From: Campylorhamphus procurvoides
Taxonomy: Eukaryota > Chordata > Aves > Passeriformes > Dendrocolaptidae
DNA: 64,000 nt
Direction of reading: 5' to 3'
Assembly (NCBI GenBank): GCA_013396655.1
Contig: WBMV01005965.1
Location: forward strand, 414,965-478,964
Shown here: positions 1 to 15,400 of the stretch, piece after piece
How positions within the stretch are numbered: position 1 is the first letter of the stretch
Layout: each line of letters starts with the position of its first letter
The notes under the pieces: model-generated
The model's input: the letters and a program-made list of their open reading frames with translations, nothing else
The model's database searches: none
What the model was told of the DNA's origin: nothing
Program-made: the position numbers and the translations under genes

Positions 1-317
1 TAACTGCTCTCCAGTTAGCTGAGAACATTTAGAATTCTTTTATCTCAACTACTATGTGTTGCACATGGACTACAAGCCAAATATAGGTCAGTTTTTTATG
101 CTACAGAAACTAAGGTATAAATATAAGATGTACAGCTTTATGGTCTAGCTCAAAAATTTCAAGAATGTCTACTGTTACAGCATACCAAATTTAATTTTGC
201 CTAAGTCAGTTATTTGGGATTGAAAAATTATGCTAAATAGGGTAACATATGGCAATTCCTAGGTCACTGGAACAAGGCCCAGATGTGAAAGGCAAGTGTA
301 AGCAAACATCACCTTAC

Positions 318-474
318 CTTGATAAGCTAAAAACATTTTAGTGAAAGGTGGCAGCCTAACAAGGAAATGAAGCACGGTTCCACTATTGGAATAATGAGAT
401 CCATAGTGATATGGTTGTACGGGGGGCATTGGATCATCCTCTCGTGCTCCTTTACGGTACTCTTCTTCCAAATA
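318..474 (-). CDS. LYST: LYST coding exon C40, BEACH domain (residues 3215-3266)
   Basis: A 157-nt exon with acceptor actatttttctag|TAT and donor ATCAAG|gtaagg. It encodes [20 protein letters not shown] and [20 protein letters not shown], a hallmark BEACH segment. It ends one base into the next codon. Positions 1-317 are the start of the following intron and hold nothing recognisable; the remaining exons are outside the window. Confidence 0.97.
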
Positions 475-3400
475 CTAGAAAAATAGTAGAGAAAAGAAAA
501 TCACAAACCTCCTACTTTGATAAAATAAGAGCTTGCCTAAATTGTTTAGGAATAAAACCTAAAATTTTTACAAAAACATACATTTAAGAGTGATTTTGAA
601 TCAAAAATATACTTTGAAGCTTCTAAAGACACACGGTCCCTTTTACAATACAGTTAGGTATCACAGTCTTTAGCCAATTCAGATGACCTATTTTCCATTA
701 TTTATTACTTTGGCTTTTCCCCACCACCCCACTTCTTGTTTTCTAACACAGCAGAGTCACTGTATAATTTTTTCAATACTAAAAGAAAAAGAACAGTATT
801 TGCAAATAATACACTAGCCCATGGTGACAGACAAGTTTGAAAGTCCAGCTGCAGATGCTTTCATTCCCCAGCATGTTGCTATTTCTTATAGCCTTCAAAA
901 CATTCTAAAGAGGGGAAAAAAAAATCAAAAAGCACTCTAATCAGAGTAGGGCATATTAAAATAACAGTACTTGAGGGAAAACAGCTTTTCTCTTATCAAA
1001 CAGAACAAATAGCTACGAGCTCCACTGAAGTTATTTCAAATAAACAGCAGTAAGTTATCTTCCTGATCTTCAGGGATCTATAAACATATGCGTGGTCATA
1101 TGGAAGGTATTAAATTCCTCAGGAGTATCATATGGAAAGGCTAAACTGATTTATGACTGCAGGTACAGGAACAAACACAACTTCCAAGCATGCTATAAAA
1201 CAATTCCCAGGAAATGTTTCCAGGAAAATATACTGGAAATAAGAATTCTGTAGACATGAAATACAACATTTGTGGTTTCTTCCCCCCCCGCCCCCATCAA
1301 TATATGTTAAAAAAACTAAAGCCACCTTGTCATTTATTCACAGGACAAAGGCAAGTAGAAAAAGTTATCCAAGTTACCTTGTAAGTATCCACATAACGAT
1401 CCTCTTTTTCTTTAGACTGCACAGCAATTGGTTTGACCAGATTTCTGCAACAGAAATAGTACTGATATCTTGTAATTTTTATAACAATAACAATTCACAC
1501 CATTTAGTAGTGTGTTATGAAGAATAACACCTTTAATATCATGAAAAGGACAAGAAAACTTAATAACACTTTTCAAGACACTACAGAAAACAAAAAAGCC
1601 ACTTTTAATTAGTGCTAAAGGCAAACTCAGATCCACAGTGCAGTAACAGGCAGGCAAATGCCAAATGCCTCTGCCAAATCAGAAGCATCCTATAAAGGCG
1701 AAGACTTCATGCACACAAATGTTAAATCAACTTAATAGAAGTTTGTTAGGGTGGGACAATTCACTCAGATCCACTCATAATGAAGACTATGATTTTGTTG
1801 TCAAAAGTACCTGGCCAAGTAATTTACAAGATTATTTCCTTTTCTATTTAATTTTTGCTAATTGGCTTGGAAGCCTTTAACTATGAATTTAAACATATAG
1901 CTTCTATTTAAATCTATGGACTACACATATCCTATTAAGACAGTGTAAGTCCAACAGATTGTATTTGAATGTACACACTCATTTTATTTCAATATCTAAG
2001 GTGAAGCAGCAACTTATTGTAAAAAGCCCAAGCTGTTATGGATCAGGCTTGTCCCTGAATAGTTCCATTTGTGTATGTGTGCAGTTTAGTACAATGAAGT
2101 TAAAAAGCTATACGGGATGATCAGTTCAAGTATTTGGAAATAAACAGTTCCAAACATTTCATATTACCTATATACTGATGGATCATTTAGGTCCAGTGTT
2201 TCATTGGTGTAGTCAGAAAGTATAAAAGGAAATACTGGATATTGCATGAGATCATTGAAGGAACGGCCCGCATGTTTGTTTAAATGAGTCAGATATTCAA
2301 AGTTAGTAATCTGTCCTGTGCACCACAGGTGGGTCAAAGCAGTAATGTTTCCATATTCCAAAAGGTTAGGCAAATTGTTAGTTAAGATGTTGTGGTACAC
2401 ATCATCACGGACCTAGAAGAAAATACCATAGATTTAATCACACAATTAAAACAGTTCAAACTACCAAGATTTTCTAAGTTTCTGTCATTTCACAAATGGA
2501 ATAATATTCAGTATTACTAAGATTCTTCAATGTCTTAATATACCAGATGTGTTTTACAACATGCCTATGATTGTCTCGAAGTCTAGTTGAGTCAAGTTCT
2601 TTCAAGAGTATAAGGCAGAATTTAATTAGTCCATGCAACGGGTCTCCTTAAAAACTATGCATGAATATACATGTTATGAAGACACAGCAAGATGCTTTGA
2701 TGTATTATTATGCATTGGTGCTACATTACCTTTGTATTATCAAAAGCCAAGAGTAAAGTTCTACCATTTGTTAGGAATATTTCCACAGCATTGTCTCTTA
2801 ACTGCCACCAGCGCTTATGAACTTCCTTAATCTCCTCATACGTCCAAGAAAATGATGCGGGTTCAGTTTCTCCATGAAAACTCTGTAGAATTCGCAGTTA
2901 AAAATTATTTTAAATAGCAGATTTTCCAAAAAAATCCTTCAATGTATCCAGTTTATAACCATATAGCAGATCATAAGGCAAACTTTAATTTTGCTGCAAT
3001 GCTTTAAGATATTGTTGTGATTTTGTTCATAGACTTTCCCCATCCTTCATTCTCCTCAAGGCAGCGGGCAGAACATCATGCATTCTCCTCAGCTACTCTG
3101 GTTCCCTATCCAATACTAGCTAGCAATGCCATGTTTTTACTGGCTCTTAAGCTAAAATATTGGATAGCTAATCAGAGCAAGCAAAGCTTTATCATGAATC
3201 CCAATTCTGACAGTTCTGTGAAGGACAAAGCAGGAGAACAGGTGGGAGCATCTTAAACCACAGGAGCTGTGTGGTTAGTAGAAGCAAGGAAGAGCTCTGT
3301 ATAAAACAGTTGAAAGCTTTCAGTAGTATAACCCATTTATAACCGTCTGTTGGATGTATAAGCAATTTGAACAGTTTTTGTATATCAGAAGGATTAAGTC

Positions 3401-6400
3401 AGTTCCAGTTTCCTCCATGAAACAGCCCTCTTGTATAGGATAAGGGAGGAGCTAGAACATCCTATACAAAGTAGCATGCAAGAATCAGACGTGAAGAACA
3501 GCACAATTCAAACACTTGTGAGTTTCTGTATTTCCTGGTCCTCCAGCTTCCACAAAGGCAAGCTACCTCAGGTGCAGATCAAACCAAACTCTGTGCACTT
3601 ACAATGAATGCAGAGCAACGGACCACAAGGTGCAGAAGCCTCCCCACATCACCCCTTCCTCATTCCCTCCCAGCTCCAAGTCCACATCTTTCCTGTTTTC
3701 TCCTATCACCACTTATTCCCCAAGCAGGGGAACAGAAACAACACTGATTCCAAACTAATCAATTTGGCTGGCCTTGTCCAGAGAGCTCAGTGATAGTAGA
3801 CAAAAGCTACACATGGTCAGTTTGGAAAAATTAAAGCTGAACAATATGCTCCAGCACTTACCGAATGTTCAATTGTGTCTGAAGCATTATCTTCAACAAA
3901 ATACATGCCACATTTTCCTGCAGCAGATAGTTGCAAAAAGGTACATGATATTACTATTAGCATAAGGCATCTTAGGGTCATAGAAACAGTATCCAGCACT
4001 TAAGAATATTAAGAACAGTATCTTGGCAAGACAGTACTTGCCAGAAGAATAATTTATCATTCCACATCTTTTAGCAAGTGGTCTGCAATCTTAAGACTTA
4101 ACCACAGTCCAAACAGCACTCACACAAACAGAGAAGAAAAGTAAAATTGACCTATAAAGTATATAATCCATAAAAAGCCACGCAACAGCTCAATTACTGA
4201 AAAAAAAATTAAGCAGGTTTATATATACACAGCAGAATCTTTCACCAAAAACATATTTGGGAAGACTGAAAATTCTACTTACCTAGCAACAGTTCACCAG
4301 CAGTCTCTCTGGAAGGTGCTACGCTTATACATCTTCGATTAACTCTGAAATATATCAAAGTGCATTATTGCTTATGGATTTATGCACCTTTCATCACACA
4401 CCTAATAACTAAAAAGCCTCAAAGGCTACAGCTGAAGAAAAACTGTTCAACACCATGACTAATGGTTCAAATCCTGAAGAGGAAAGAAAATACAACCTCA
4501 GCTTTCCAGATTTGGACACTAGTGTATTTGTAACTCATTTCTTTGTACGTTCTCTGCAGTTATTTAAGGCTGAAGTAGTGCCTGTAATAGGTGGCAAATT
4601 GACACAACTGCAGAGCTGAGCAACACAATGGTAAAAGCAAGAGGATGACAACACAATTTGTTTTTGAACACTGATGGGAAGACCTACCAGATCTTAGGTA
4701 CCTAAGACAGGCCAGTGCTACTAAGTGACAAGTTAAGATATCCCATCACGTTATCCCACAGAAGTCCCATCCGCATATCACACTAGGGGGTATTTGGCAG
4801 CTCTAGTCTTTTGCTTTTGAGTACAGCAAAAAGCCTACTATTTTTGACATCTCATTTCTCACTTGATTTTTTTAAACAATTATTTAGACAAAAAAGTGAC
4901 AACTATTCCATTGGATTACCAGAAGGCAGGAAAAGGAGGTGTTATCCAAACCTCACCTTATATGTTCACTTGCAGCTTTGTCCTTCACAGTAGAGGAGTG
5001 AGAAGAATGTGTTTTGTCTTCAAATAGGTAAGACAAGGGAGTTTTTATCACACCTATAAAGAAATCACACATAAGGCATTGACAGGGCTTACAATTCAGA
5101 TATGCTCCTAGAAGGTGTTCTAATTACCTTCCTGTTTCTGCCTGTCTGGGAGGAGGTACTTGTTGGGAATAGTTAGATAGCACCTCTGCAAGCGGCGCCT
5201 CTCTCTGTTTGGGCCCTCTGTTGGATCCAGTTGCCAAGAAGTGGGGTAATAGACTGGGTCGTACCAGAGTGCTCTGAGAAAAACAAAAAGTGTTAAGAGT
5301 TTGGCAGCAGAGGCAGTATACATGCTTATTCATTTTGTCCTTTAATTAGCAGAAAGGCATAAATTGATCAATAGAACACTGGGCAACTACTTCTGAAAAA
5401 CTATCAAAAGACTGAATTCTGTAGTTTATTTTCGTGAGCTATTCCACTGACTGGCTTCTTACAAGCTACTACCGTAAGACTGTTTTTGAAACTATTAATT
5501 CTGATGAAAACAGCAATACAATGCATCCAACACTTTATTTTGAAAACTCAGCTGCTGCAAACATGAGATAATGCTAGTTTTGCAGTGACAAAAATACCAT
5601 AGTTTGGTTTATTGTTAAGAACTTAACATATTTGTTCACTAATCTATGTAGAACAAGAGTACCTAGATGCTAATGTGAATACTACTACTCAAAAAATATT
5701 CTTCTATTCCATCTGTGTAATGCAAGATATGAAAACTTTAGGACACTCTTCACTGCATTAAGCACAGCAAAATATAACTAATAAAACAGCCCATCTAAAG
5801 GCATAGAAATACTACTTGGTTCCTCAGCTGCTCACTATAAAACAGGGATAATATATCAAGTATTTTACAAGTTTTTAACTATCAGGTTATTAGCAAAAGT
5901 AATTCTATTTTTAATATCACCTACATTTCACATACCTTTAAGTGGAATGAAAAGCACATGTCAGGCATTGAGTGTCTTGTGCTTTTTCACTGAGATAAGA
6001 AAACTTACCGATCGTGGGTAAGCTGCTGAACAAGCTCCTGCCAATGTCTGCTGGCACTTAGCTCTGCCTTATACATCCCCCTGATGTGCTGGATCACTTT
6101 CTTCCTTTCCATTCCTTGTGACAGAGAGACAGCTTGCGTGATGTCTCCAGCTATTTTAGAAATGTCTTTAGATTTTGAATCTAGACGTTGAAAGAGACTG
6201 AGGAAAAGAGTTGTGTTTTAAAATGTCAAATAAACACACTGAAAAGGCAAGGCCAGACACTAAAATGCCTTATAAAATACCGTTTGGCAGTAAATATCTA
6301 TAGTTCTTGTTACAGCAGAGGCAGAGCAACTTAGCCTACATAATGAGATTCATGAATACCTTCTGCTTCCTAGCCATCAAAAAACCTATTACTTGTGGTC

Positions 6401-9400
6401 AAAGACAAGCCAGTCAGAGGATCAATGGCTATATATCAGCATGCTTTACTCATTCATGTATACTCATTACAATAAAAATCTGGAGTAAGGACAGTAATTT
6501 ACCACTTATTAAATCTCTTAAGTCATTCAACATAAAGTCTTAACACTTGTCTGCATGGCTTGACTGAGCTGACCTTTACAGCTACTCCGATTGCCTACAA
6601 TAAAGGACATTGTGTGTGCAACTCAAATCTGATTTTTATGGCAAAGACTGAAATGTAAATTCATAGAAAGTACTCTTAAACCTACCATAAGATACTGAAA
6701 TTTACATTGCATCAATTAGCAGTAGTCTATGTAGCTCACACAAGTATTTAAATAGTATACTGAATATAACATTTTATTATACCATTTATTATACAACCTA
6801 TCAAAATGCATATACCTAAAAGTAAAATGACGAACCTGAAAGCTAGTGTTGTTGCTAATTTGAGAAAAAAAAACACATCTATAGTAGTCATACAGGCAAC
6901 TTTGCAATGGGAAGTGCTGAATAGACAACATTTGAAAGAGTTTTTGCAGCCCCTTTACGAAGGTACTTACTTCTGCCGATTATTAGCCATTGTCTTCTCC
7001 CAAGCAGCTTTGTTTACACCTTCTTCCATCTCATATTTCTTCTGATCCTGAATGGAAGATTAATATATTACTTCCTTTTTTCAGGTGGATGAAATAAGGA
7101 AGGAGAGACTAATTTATAAAAAACAAGACTGACAAAACTGTTCAACTGGTATCTTCACAGCATTTAAAACCAGCAAGGCTTCCTTTCAGTTACTGCCATT
7201 TTATTATATTTGGATATAATTTTTCTTTTTCCAAGAAATCATAAAAATTCTTTTCTTGACAATGAGAGATACTAGTAACTTATCATGAACTTCCACCTTT
7301 GTCTGGGTTAAGTACTATGATTAACCATGAAGCTTGCGAGCTCACTGTGAAGTGTTGAGTATGTGTGACAGAAATATTAAGAAGCCAAAGATTCCCAAAA
7401 TCCTAAGCCATGCACCAAAGAAAACCAAACCACCATCTGCAGACAAACTCTGACTCCATATAACAGACAATTGTCTCAAACATACCCATATTTTAAAGCA
7501 AAGTTTTTTATTCACAAACCTCTTTCAAAGCTTTTATTAAATCTGGTTTTGGTTGTGGGCTCAGGGGAATGCATTTATAGCCACAGCTTTTCAATGTATT
7601 CATCAAGTCCCCCACTGCTCTTTGCTGTTCTTTGGTCATTCCATCGCTGTGATTGTGCATTAATTCATACAAATAGAGCACTAATTTAGGCCCATGCTAG
7701 AAAATCAAAAGAAGAAAAAAAAGGAATATAGATGTACGGTCCCTCATTTTCACAATACAACACTGAGCAATTTTTTTCTTCAATCTTTATTCCTTTTTCT
7801 AGTCAGACTGCACAGGTCTCTAATTTAAAGAAAATGGCTGCTTTAATGGTTGAAGACAAACTTTCATACAACTAGAAAAACATGCTGATTTAATTCTCAC
7901 ATGATAAAACTTGCCCCAGCATCTTGTGACTTTTCAGATGGCTTGCAGGAAACCTGAGTTTCTTTTCCCAGTACACAGCTACTGTAGCATTGTGCACACT
8001 TCAGGAAATGTGTGCAGAGACTTCTAATTCTGCCTGCCAAGAATGCTACACTTCATTTGATTAATAAAATTAGAGCTGACAGATAATGAAGTTAAACAGA
8101 CACAGGCCGTAAATGCACTCAACGTGACACTCCTCCACAGAAGGCACTGCTAGTACATCAGCTATTCCTGATAAACTGTTAATTTATTTGAATAACACAT
8201 CTGTGATCAGAAACATGTAAGTGCCATAGGCTAATCCAATAAATACTTTTTGTCCTTAGTATACAGTGACTCAAACTGTGGCATATCTTACATAATTTAT
8301 TTCATTCTTGCAGTTCCTGAAGATCTCAAATAGCAACATTCCCACCCAATTTCTGACCATGGCTCTAAGAAATGCTTTCTCTCAACCTCGGACTAACAGA
8401 ACACAATCAAGGCTTTCTTCTGACACACCCAGAAAAGCAGGGACAGCCTATTCAGCTATTTGACGTAAGAACATGGAATACACAATCCCACTTTAAGAAT
8501 AAATGCTAAGTAAGAAAAGATAGAGTACTGCCTTGATTGAGGACTGACTGCTTCTTAAAATCTAGTTGCAATTAATTTTTACAAGTATGAGGAAGTCTGC
8601 TGTTAAGAGTTCCAAGGCAAGAATAATTCCTTCCTTAAACTGCTTTTTTAGAGTACCTTAACTTCTACCTTCCTCAGTAAAATCCTTGATGTTAAAACTA
8701 GTACCGTCTTTTGTTTCTGCACCATAAAGGAGGTGTCATATTCAATGCACTGCAGAGTCAACCCACCCAGACTTAATCCTATCTCGCCTCTTACAAAACT
8801 ACCTATCCTCAGAATAATACAGCAATTGCAGAGGTACATGCAGGCATTTTGTATGACACAATCCTCATTACACTAAACATTGCTAAACAGCAGTGAACAA
8901 TTTTAGCTACATACAGTTCTAAGTTCAAACAAAAAACTGAATATAGGTTTTAGAAACCTCTTTCAAATATTCTTGGGCTTACTTGCAAAGTTGGGCTAAG
9001 ACAGTCACGTAAAATCTCTTGATGGTTTACTTCATGTACCATCTCCAAAGCCTGCTTTCTCTCTTGCAGTGGCCTTACAGGAGACAAGCTGTACACAAGA
9101 AGCCTCCCAAGTTGCGTACGGAACGTGTCCTTACATGACAAGAGGATTCTCTTCCACTGCTGTTTTGGTGTGGTCATTCTGCTGGTGCCCTAAGTAAAAG
9201 GGACAGCTTTTTAGTATTACTGGGTTAGAACTTACTTTTACCAAGTTTTTCAGATTACAAAATAAACACAGTTAATACAATCAAAATGTAAGACAAATAT
9301 CTATCTACCAAAGTAAGTTTCATTTTAGTTTAGTGATTATTACGGTTTAAAAGGCATTTTACTAAAAATGAAAGAAAGGTTTTCATTCTAACACAATAAG

Positions 9401-12400
9401 CAGCGTTTTCTCAATGTGCCAATTTTAGCAATGTAACTCCTAGCTAAACTGGATATTTAGTCAGAGGGACTATACAACGATCAAGAAAGTGAAAATTGTG
9501 ATGTAGAGAGTTTAAAAGTCAAAGGGTTTTTTTAATTGCTTATTTTAATGAACAGCCCTTCTACATTAATCACTAATTTCTGAATGGATTACCCTAAAAG
9601 ATTAGAATCCTGGCACTGGACTGATGTGCCTGTGCTCATGAAAGGAAACCTGACATTTTTGAAAAGTACTACCTCTATGGCACAATGGAAAGATAACACA
9701 CTTATCAAACTTAATTTTCCTGAACTAGGAAATTAAGTAGAACTACTTTTATGAAGACAAACTAAGAGAAATAAAGAGGCAAGAAAGAGTAAGTTAAGTT
9801 TTCCAATAAATTTGTTTCATAATACCCAAACAAAACTTGATCACCTTGGAAAGGCTGACAAGACAACTCTCAGCCCCTTGGCAAGAACTGACAAAAAAAA
9901 AAGCTCTCCTAAACTCTAAAATATGCTATAGACACAAATTGCTCAGAAAGTCTCCACCATTTGTGGATGCACAGCAGATCTTGTTTTATAGGCTCCAGCA
10001 AACTTAAATGTTGAGGTTTAAGAGACCAAGCAAATACACAGAAGTCTATTTAAATTTCGTGTACTTGTTCAAGAAGCAAAATTTTGATAAATGTAAAAGT
10101 TAAACTCAGCAGATCTATGTATTACTCTTCAACTGCAGAATAACTTGGAAGCTGAACAGGGTTTTTAATGCCACGGTTGAATGGAGAAAGGCAGTGAGAA
10201 GAGCATTTATGGACAGAATACATTATGCATGAAAAGTTCATCATAAAGGAACCTTATGAAAAATGCTTTAATGCAGGCAACATCTGACTTACAATGCATA
10301 CTCTGACTCCTTCCACCAACATTTTGACCATTTCTTTAAGAAAAGGGTTTATTCTGCTAGGCAGTTCTTGTTGGCTTTCCTCTTCAGGAACTTCCAGCTG
10401 GGATGCTGAAAGTCTGCTTTGACTTGTGTTTTCTGTTATACCCAGGACATCAAGGCACTCTTCGGTAGATGCTTAAAATTTAAGAGGTACATATTGATCA
10501 GTACCATCTAAAGCAAGACAATCCTATGATCCTTTAGTTGGCATGAAATCGAATACTGCCCTTACTGCTGCTATATTTATCATACTTACTGTCTTTCTTC
10601 TGCAGGATTTGAACTAGCTCTCAAAGTCATTAAGTCTTGCTAACAAATACAGCCATTTCATAGAAACATGCAAACTGATGCATTTTGAGAGCACAGATGC
10701 TCCCTTTGGCAGTTAAATCTTCAGGTAAAAATTGAGGCAGTTAACACATTAAATGACTAATGCAGAAATTAAACAACTTGTTCTGTTCATTCAGATAAAA
10801 ACATTATCCAGATTGTCAGTTACATAATACTGAGAGACAAATCACCTGTACAGCTAAATCCATAAAATTTGTGTCAATAGTATCACTTGCCTCTCTAACA
10901 CTTCAGCAAGAAGCCATTTTTCATGTAGCACAGCATTGGCTCTGTCAAATCAGAAACAAACTAAAAAGAAATCCTACCTAAATAAATGAGCCTGTTAACA
11001 GCTAGAACAGTCAGCCTCTGTAACCTTTGTGCAAACTCAGGCTCAGTGGCTTGGATAGGATTTTCTTGGCTCATTCTCCGCTGCATCATCATGTTGAATT
11101 CCTCACTTGCCAGTGAGCGCATTTTCATCAGCAGAGCATCAGACTGAGCAAGCGAAAACTTCCTTGAGCCTTTAAGGAGAGAAGCATGAATAGAATTCTA
11201 CCAAAAATGTACAGAAGAACACTCAGCAACTGCTTTCATTCAAAGATTTCGCATCATTTAGGGAATCAAAACATTTGAAATCCATTAATATCAAAGGGAA
11301 CATAAGTGTCACTGGGCATCTGTCTTTCTTGGTTTTAGCTTTTAAAGCTATTAGAAAATAAATATATACAATTCAAGAAGTAATATACCATGAAATGAGA
11401 TCATCTTAAGATCAGCTTTATTGTACAACTTGGGTATTTTTGTGTAAAACAGATTCCAAAACATTACTTTTATTCCTCTTTATACTCTATAACTAGGATA
11501 AAGGATTAAAAACTAGCGATAAAACAAAACATTGCATATTGGGAATTCAGTTCATCAGCAGAACTGATGATTCAGATATAACAACAGCTAATCACACACA
11601 CTTTGTACTATACCCATTGACACTAATAAAAGTACAGTTTTAACAGAAAAACAGATTTATTTTCTTGAAATGAACTGGCAGGCCTCAACTGTACTTCCTT
11701 CTTTTGAAATAACTATTTATCCTTAGTACCTTCCCAAATTCACTAATATAAAAATATTTTCACCATCTCTACTAGGTTGATGGAGAAGGCTCTCAAAAGC
11801 TGACCAAGAGAAACATTCCCACAGTAAACATGGAATAAGCATTTGCCAGGTTTTTAAATTATATCTTCTATGAAGTCTTTAATGCAGCTACATTTACATG
11901 AAACATACAAAAATCAACTTCCAGCCAGAAGACTCCAAAGCCTTCACAGAATAACTGACAAGCTATCAAATACAGAGAAAGTATTACTGCTAATGCTAGA
12001 ACTGCACAAAGGTTTTACAAACAACCACAGTGGCATTTCCAACTATAAATTTGGAGTGCCAGGTATTATTTCAGGATGGTCACTAATTAAAAGTTGCGCA
12101 ACAAAGCAGTCCCCGCACCACAGCTGTGTTAGTTACATGTGCTAGACTGATTTTAGCATTACCTTACTGTGAGGTTGGCTAGTAAAACCACTGTGAATTA
12201 CTTGAAAAGCATCTTTAGTAAACAATTTGTGAATTTAAGAGAAACCCCAAAGAAGGTAATATCATGGAATCATTGACTACTACATACAAGAGAAAGCACT
12301 TCTGGTACTCACCTGCAATGCCTTTACGCTTCTGAAACATTGTACGATGGGTTGCAGAAGGTGATGGGGCTGAACTGGCCTGCTCCTGAGCATCCTGGTT

Positions 12401-15400
12401 AGCTGTTGTTTTTATTAATTCAATGGCTGCTTGAAGAACTCTTAACTGCAGAACAACTGCCATATCTATAAAGAGGAGCATACAAAGCACACAGGACATG
12501 CTTTACACATCCTTCAACAATTTTTACCTGGTATTTATTGTAAGTAAAAGAACACAAAATGTGTCAAGAGGTGCAAACTCCTTGATTTCACAGAAGTCAC
12601 CTCACTATTCCACAGATACAGACACTATAAAATGGAGCTCTAACAGAAAAGCCATTGAATTTGATTACTCCAAAAAAAGCTAAATGAAACTGTACAGAAT
12701 ATTTCCATTTAAATATGCTCAATGAACTTCTACAGTTACTGTTTGTTCAAATTAGCAGTATATACAACTATTTACCACAAGACAGGCTCCTGAGGAAAAC
12801 TATTACTTTGAGAACCACTTAGAATAGAAAGAAGATGCATCACCAGAAAACTCCCCCTTCTCCCTCAGTAGGAATATTAATTTAAAAAAAATAAGAATCA
12901 GCGGGGAAGGGATTTACTTCTCCAGTCTCATGACTTCAAAAATAAGAAGATAACTTACTTTGCATCCTTGCATTTTTACTATTTTGAAGATGACCCAGCA
13001 GCACAATGAGGTCTTCAATAACACGAAAATATTGAGAACCTGAGGAGCTGCAGGCATGAATGGCAACTGCTACCAGCAGCTGTTGTATATCACATGCAAG
13101 TAACTTGTAGTCATTCAAGGGAATGCTGCAAACAAAGTTGTAGTTACAATCTACTAGAATTGTCATGTTTCTGGTAACTCATAGAAAGACCCATCACTAT
13201 TCCCCTTGCTACTCCCACCAACCATGCCTAATGATTTGTCGTACTTCATATAAAAATGTTACTACTGAAGAGGAGAAAATTATTATCAATGTATTTCTTC
13301 AGTGTTAATTTTGGCAGATTGTGTGCCAGCAAGAGTGTAACACAGTTTTATTGGAAAGGCAATTATGTATTATTATCAGATTTCTAAGTTAAAGGACAGG
13401 TCTAAAAGTCTGTATTTATAAAAAAAAATAAAAATCAGTATAGTACCATTTTGTAACCACGCTGAACGAAAACTGTATTGAGGTAAAAAGGAAATTTCCC
13501 ATTTCTTCAAGATACCAGCTAATGAAATAAAATAAAAAAACCCATCTCTCCTTTCTTCATAACCCTTCTTAAAGTACAGCATCTTTGTAACTAATAAAGT
13601 CATTTAAGTTACTCAAAATCTCAAATATCAAATCACAGGCAGTACAGGAGAGAGTTCTCTGCAGTTTCATATTGGCCATAGATGCAGTAGATTGCTACCA
13701 TCTCCTGGGCCTTTATCTTACTGTTCAGTCTTATTAAGAAAAGCATCCAAGGTGCAGGCAGAGGGACAAACTTGAATCTTAAAATGTCATTTCACCTGAC
13801 AGTTTAAGATATGGGAAGAACATTTTATATTCCATTGTCTGAACTGAATATCTAAACATTAACTTTAACTTACAGGTATAATTAAAGCTGAAAACCTCAA
13901 CTTCAGTATTATTTTGTACATGCTCTCTGACAATTTTAGCAAGTAGAGCAAATACAATACAGCAATTTCTTGCCAGCATTGAGGTTGTGCCCAGACAATC
14001 TGATAGCAGCAGATACAATACTCACTTTGTTTCCAGTCCGTTGAGAGCAGCCAGCGTATTACACAACACATAGAGCAAACCATTATCAAGCAGTAGGTCT
14101 GCAACTTTTGAGCAAGAATTTATGATTTGCAGCAGGAGGCAGAAGCAGTTATGCAGCAGAACGTTATCATAGAGAGAATTCTCTATAAGACCCAGAACAG
14201 GAATGACACACCATTTTTGAAAGAGTCCAACATTCTTGACATCTTCCAGGTCAAATCTATTAACAGAAATATATGTGAGTGACATTCTTAAAGTAACAAT
14301 CTGATAAATGCAACTAATATATGCAACTGGAATACCAATACTATGCCGGTATTTTGGCAAAGATGTAGATGGTAATTTGCTACATTTCACTGCAGTAACA
14401 ATACCTGTCTACTAAAGAAAATATGAGCAAAATAAACACCTCAAAGAGCAACAAAGAAGTGAAATGCCTAAAAAGTATATCTGAAGTTTCAGCTAACTAC
14501 CAACTGTCTACAATATAGATTTCATGAAAACAGTAGGGGGTTTAATCAGTGTAGAAACAAAATGATGCATCACTTTTCCTATAACAAGTATTATAACAGG
14601 CACAGACACTATCAAGAAAATAAATACAGCTTCTCATCAGTATAATAATATACTGACTGACAGCAGGTTTGATATCCTCTGTCCATTATTGCTACAGTTT
14701 AATTAAGCTTGGCACCTTCTGGCATACTGAGATTGCAGAATTCAAAGCAGTGCTTCAGATCTTGTCTCACTTGTGCCCTAAGAAATTACATTACTATTTT
14801 AAGGTTATCAGCCCATCACATGATTATGCACAATCCTAAAAAACCTGAGCTATTAGAATTATCTTTCCAGACCCATAATAAATCCTGAAGAAGTAGCAGT
14901 CCTCTGTTTGGGGCCAAGTTATGAAGATATGTTTCAATCTTGCAGTTAAACAAGAATAGTTTTTTAGGGGTGAAGGTCAAGTCAAAAGGTAGAAGTAATT
15001 TGGCTACAAATCCTGTAGAGGCAGTGATTGAGAAGGAGCTTTTTGCAAGATTTTTGCACTGATTATACTTACACATGTGCTCCCTATAGAATCACTAAGT
15101 AGTCAGACTAGTTTTCTAAAAAAAATATCATTTACTTATATATTTGTCTGTTTAAAGGTAATCTCCTTTCCTGTCAATATGAGGTGGCTCTTTGGTTCAT
15201 GGAAATGGTGTATCTTTGGGATTTTCCCTAAAAGAAACGGGGATTTAAATGCAGGGCCAAGCCAAGGAAGCAGCTGCGGCATCAAGCTTTTTGCTTTATC
15301 ACCTACCAAATCTAATAGCAGAAGTCTCGTGACTACTACTTAGAACTTTTAAGGATATAAATTGGTTTCATTTAGTATCAGAAACAAGAAGAGTTAAACT

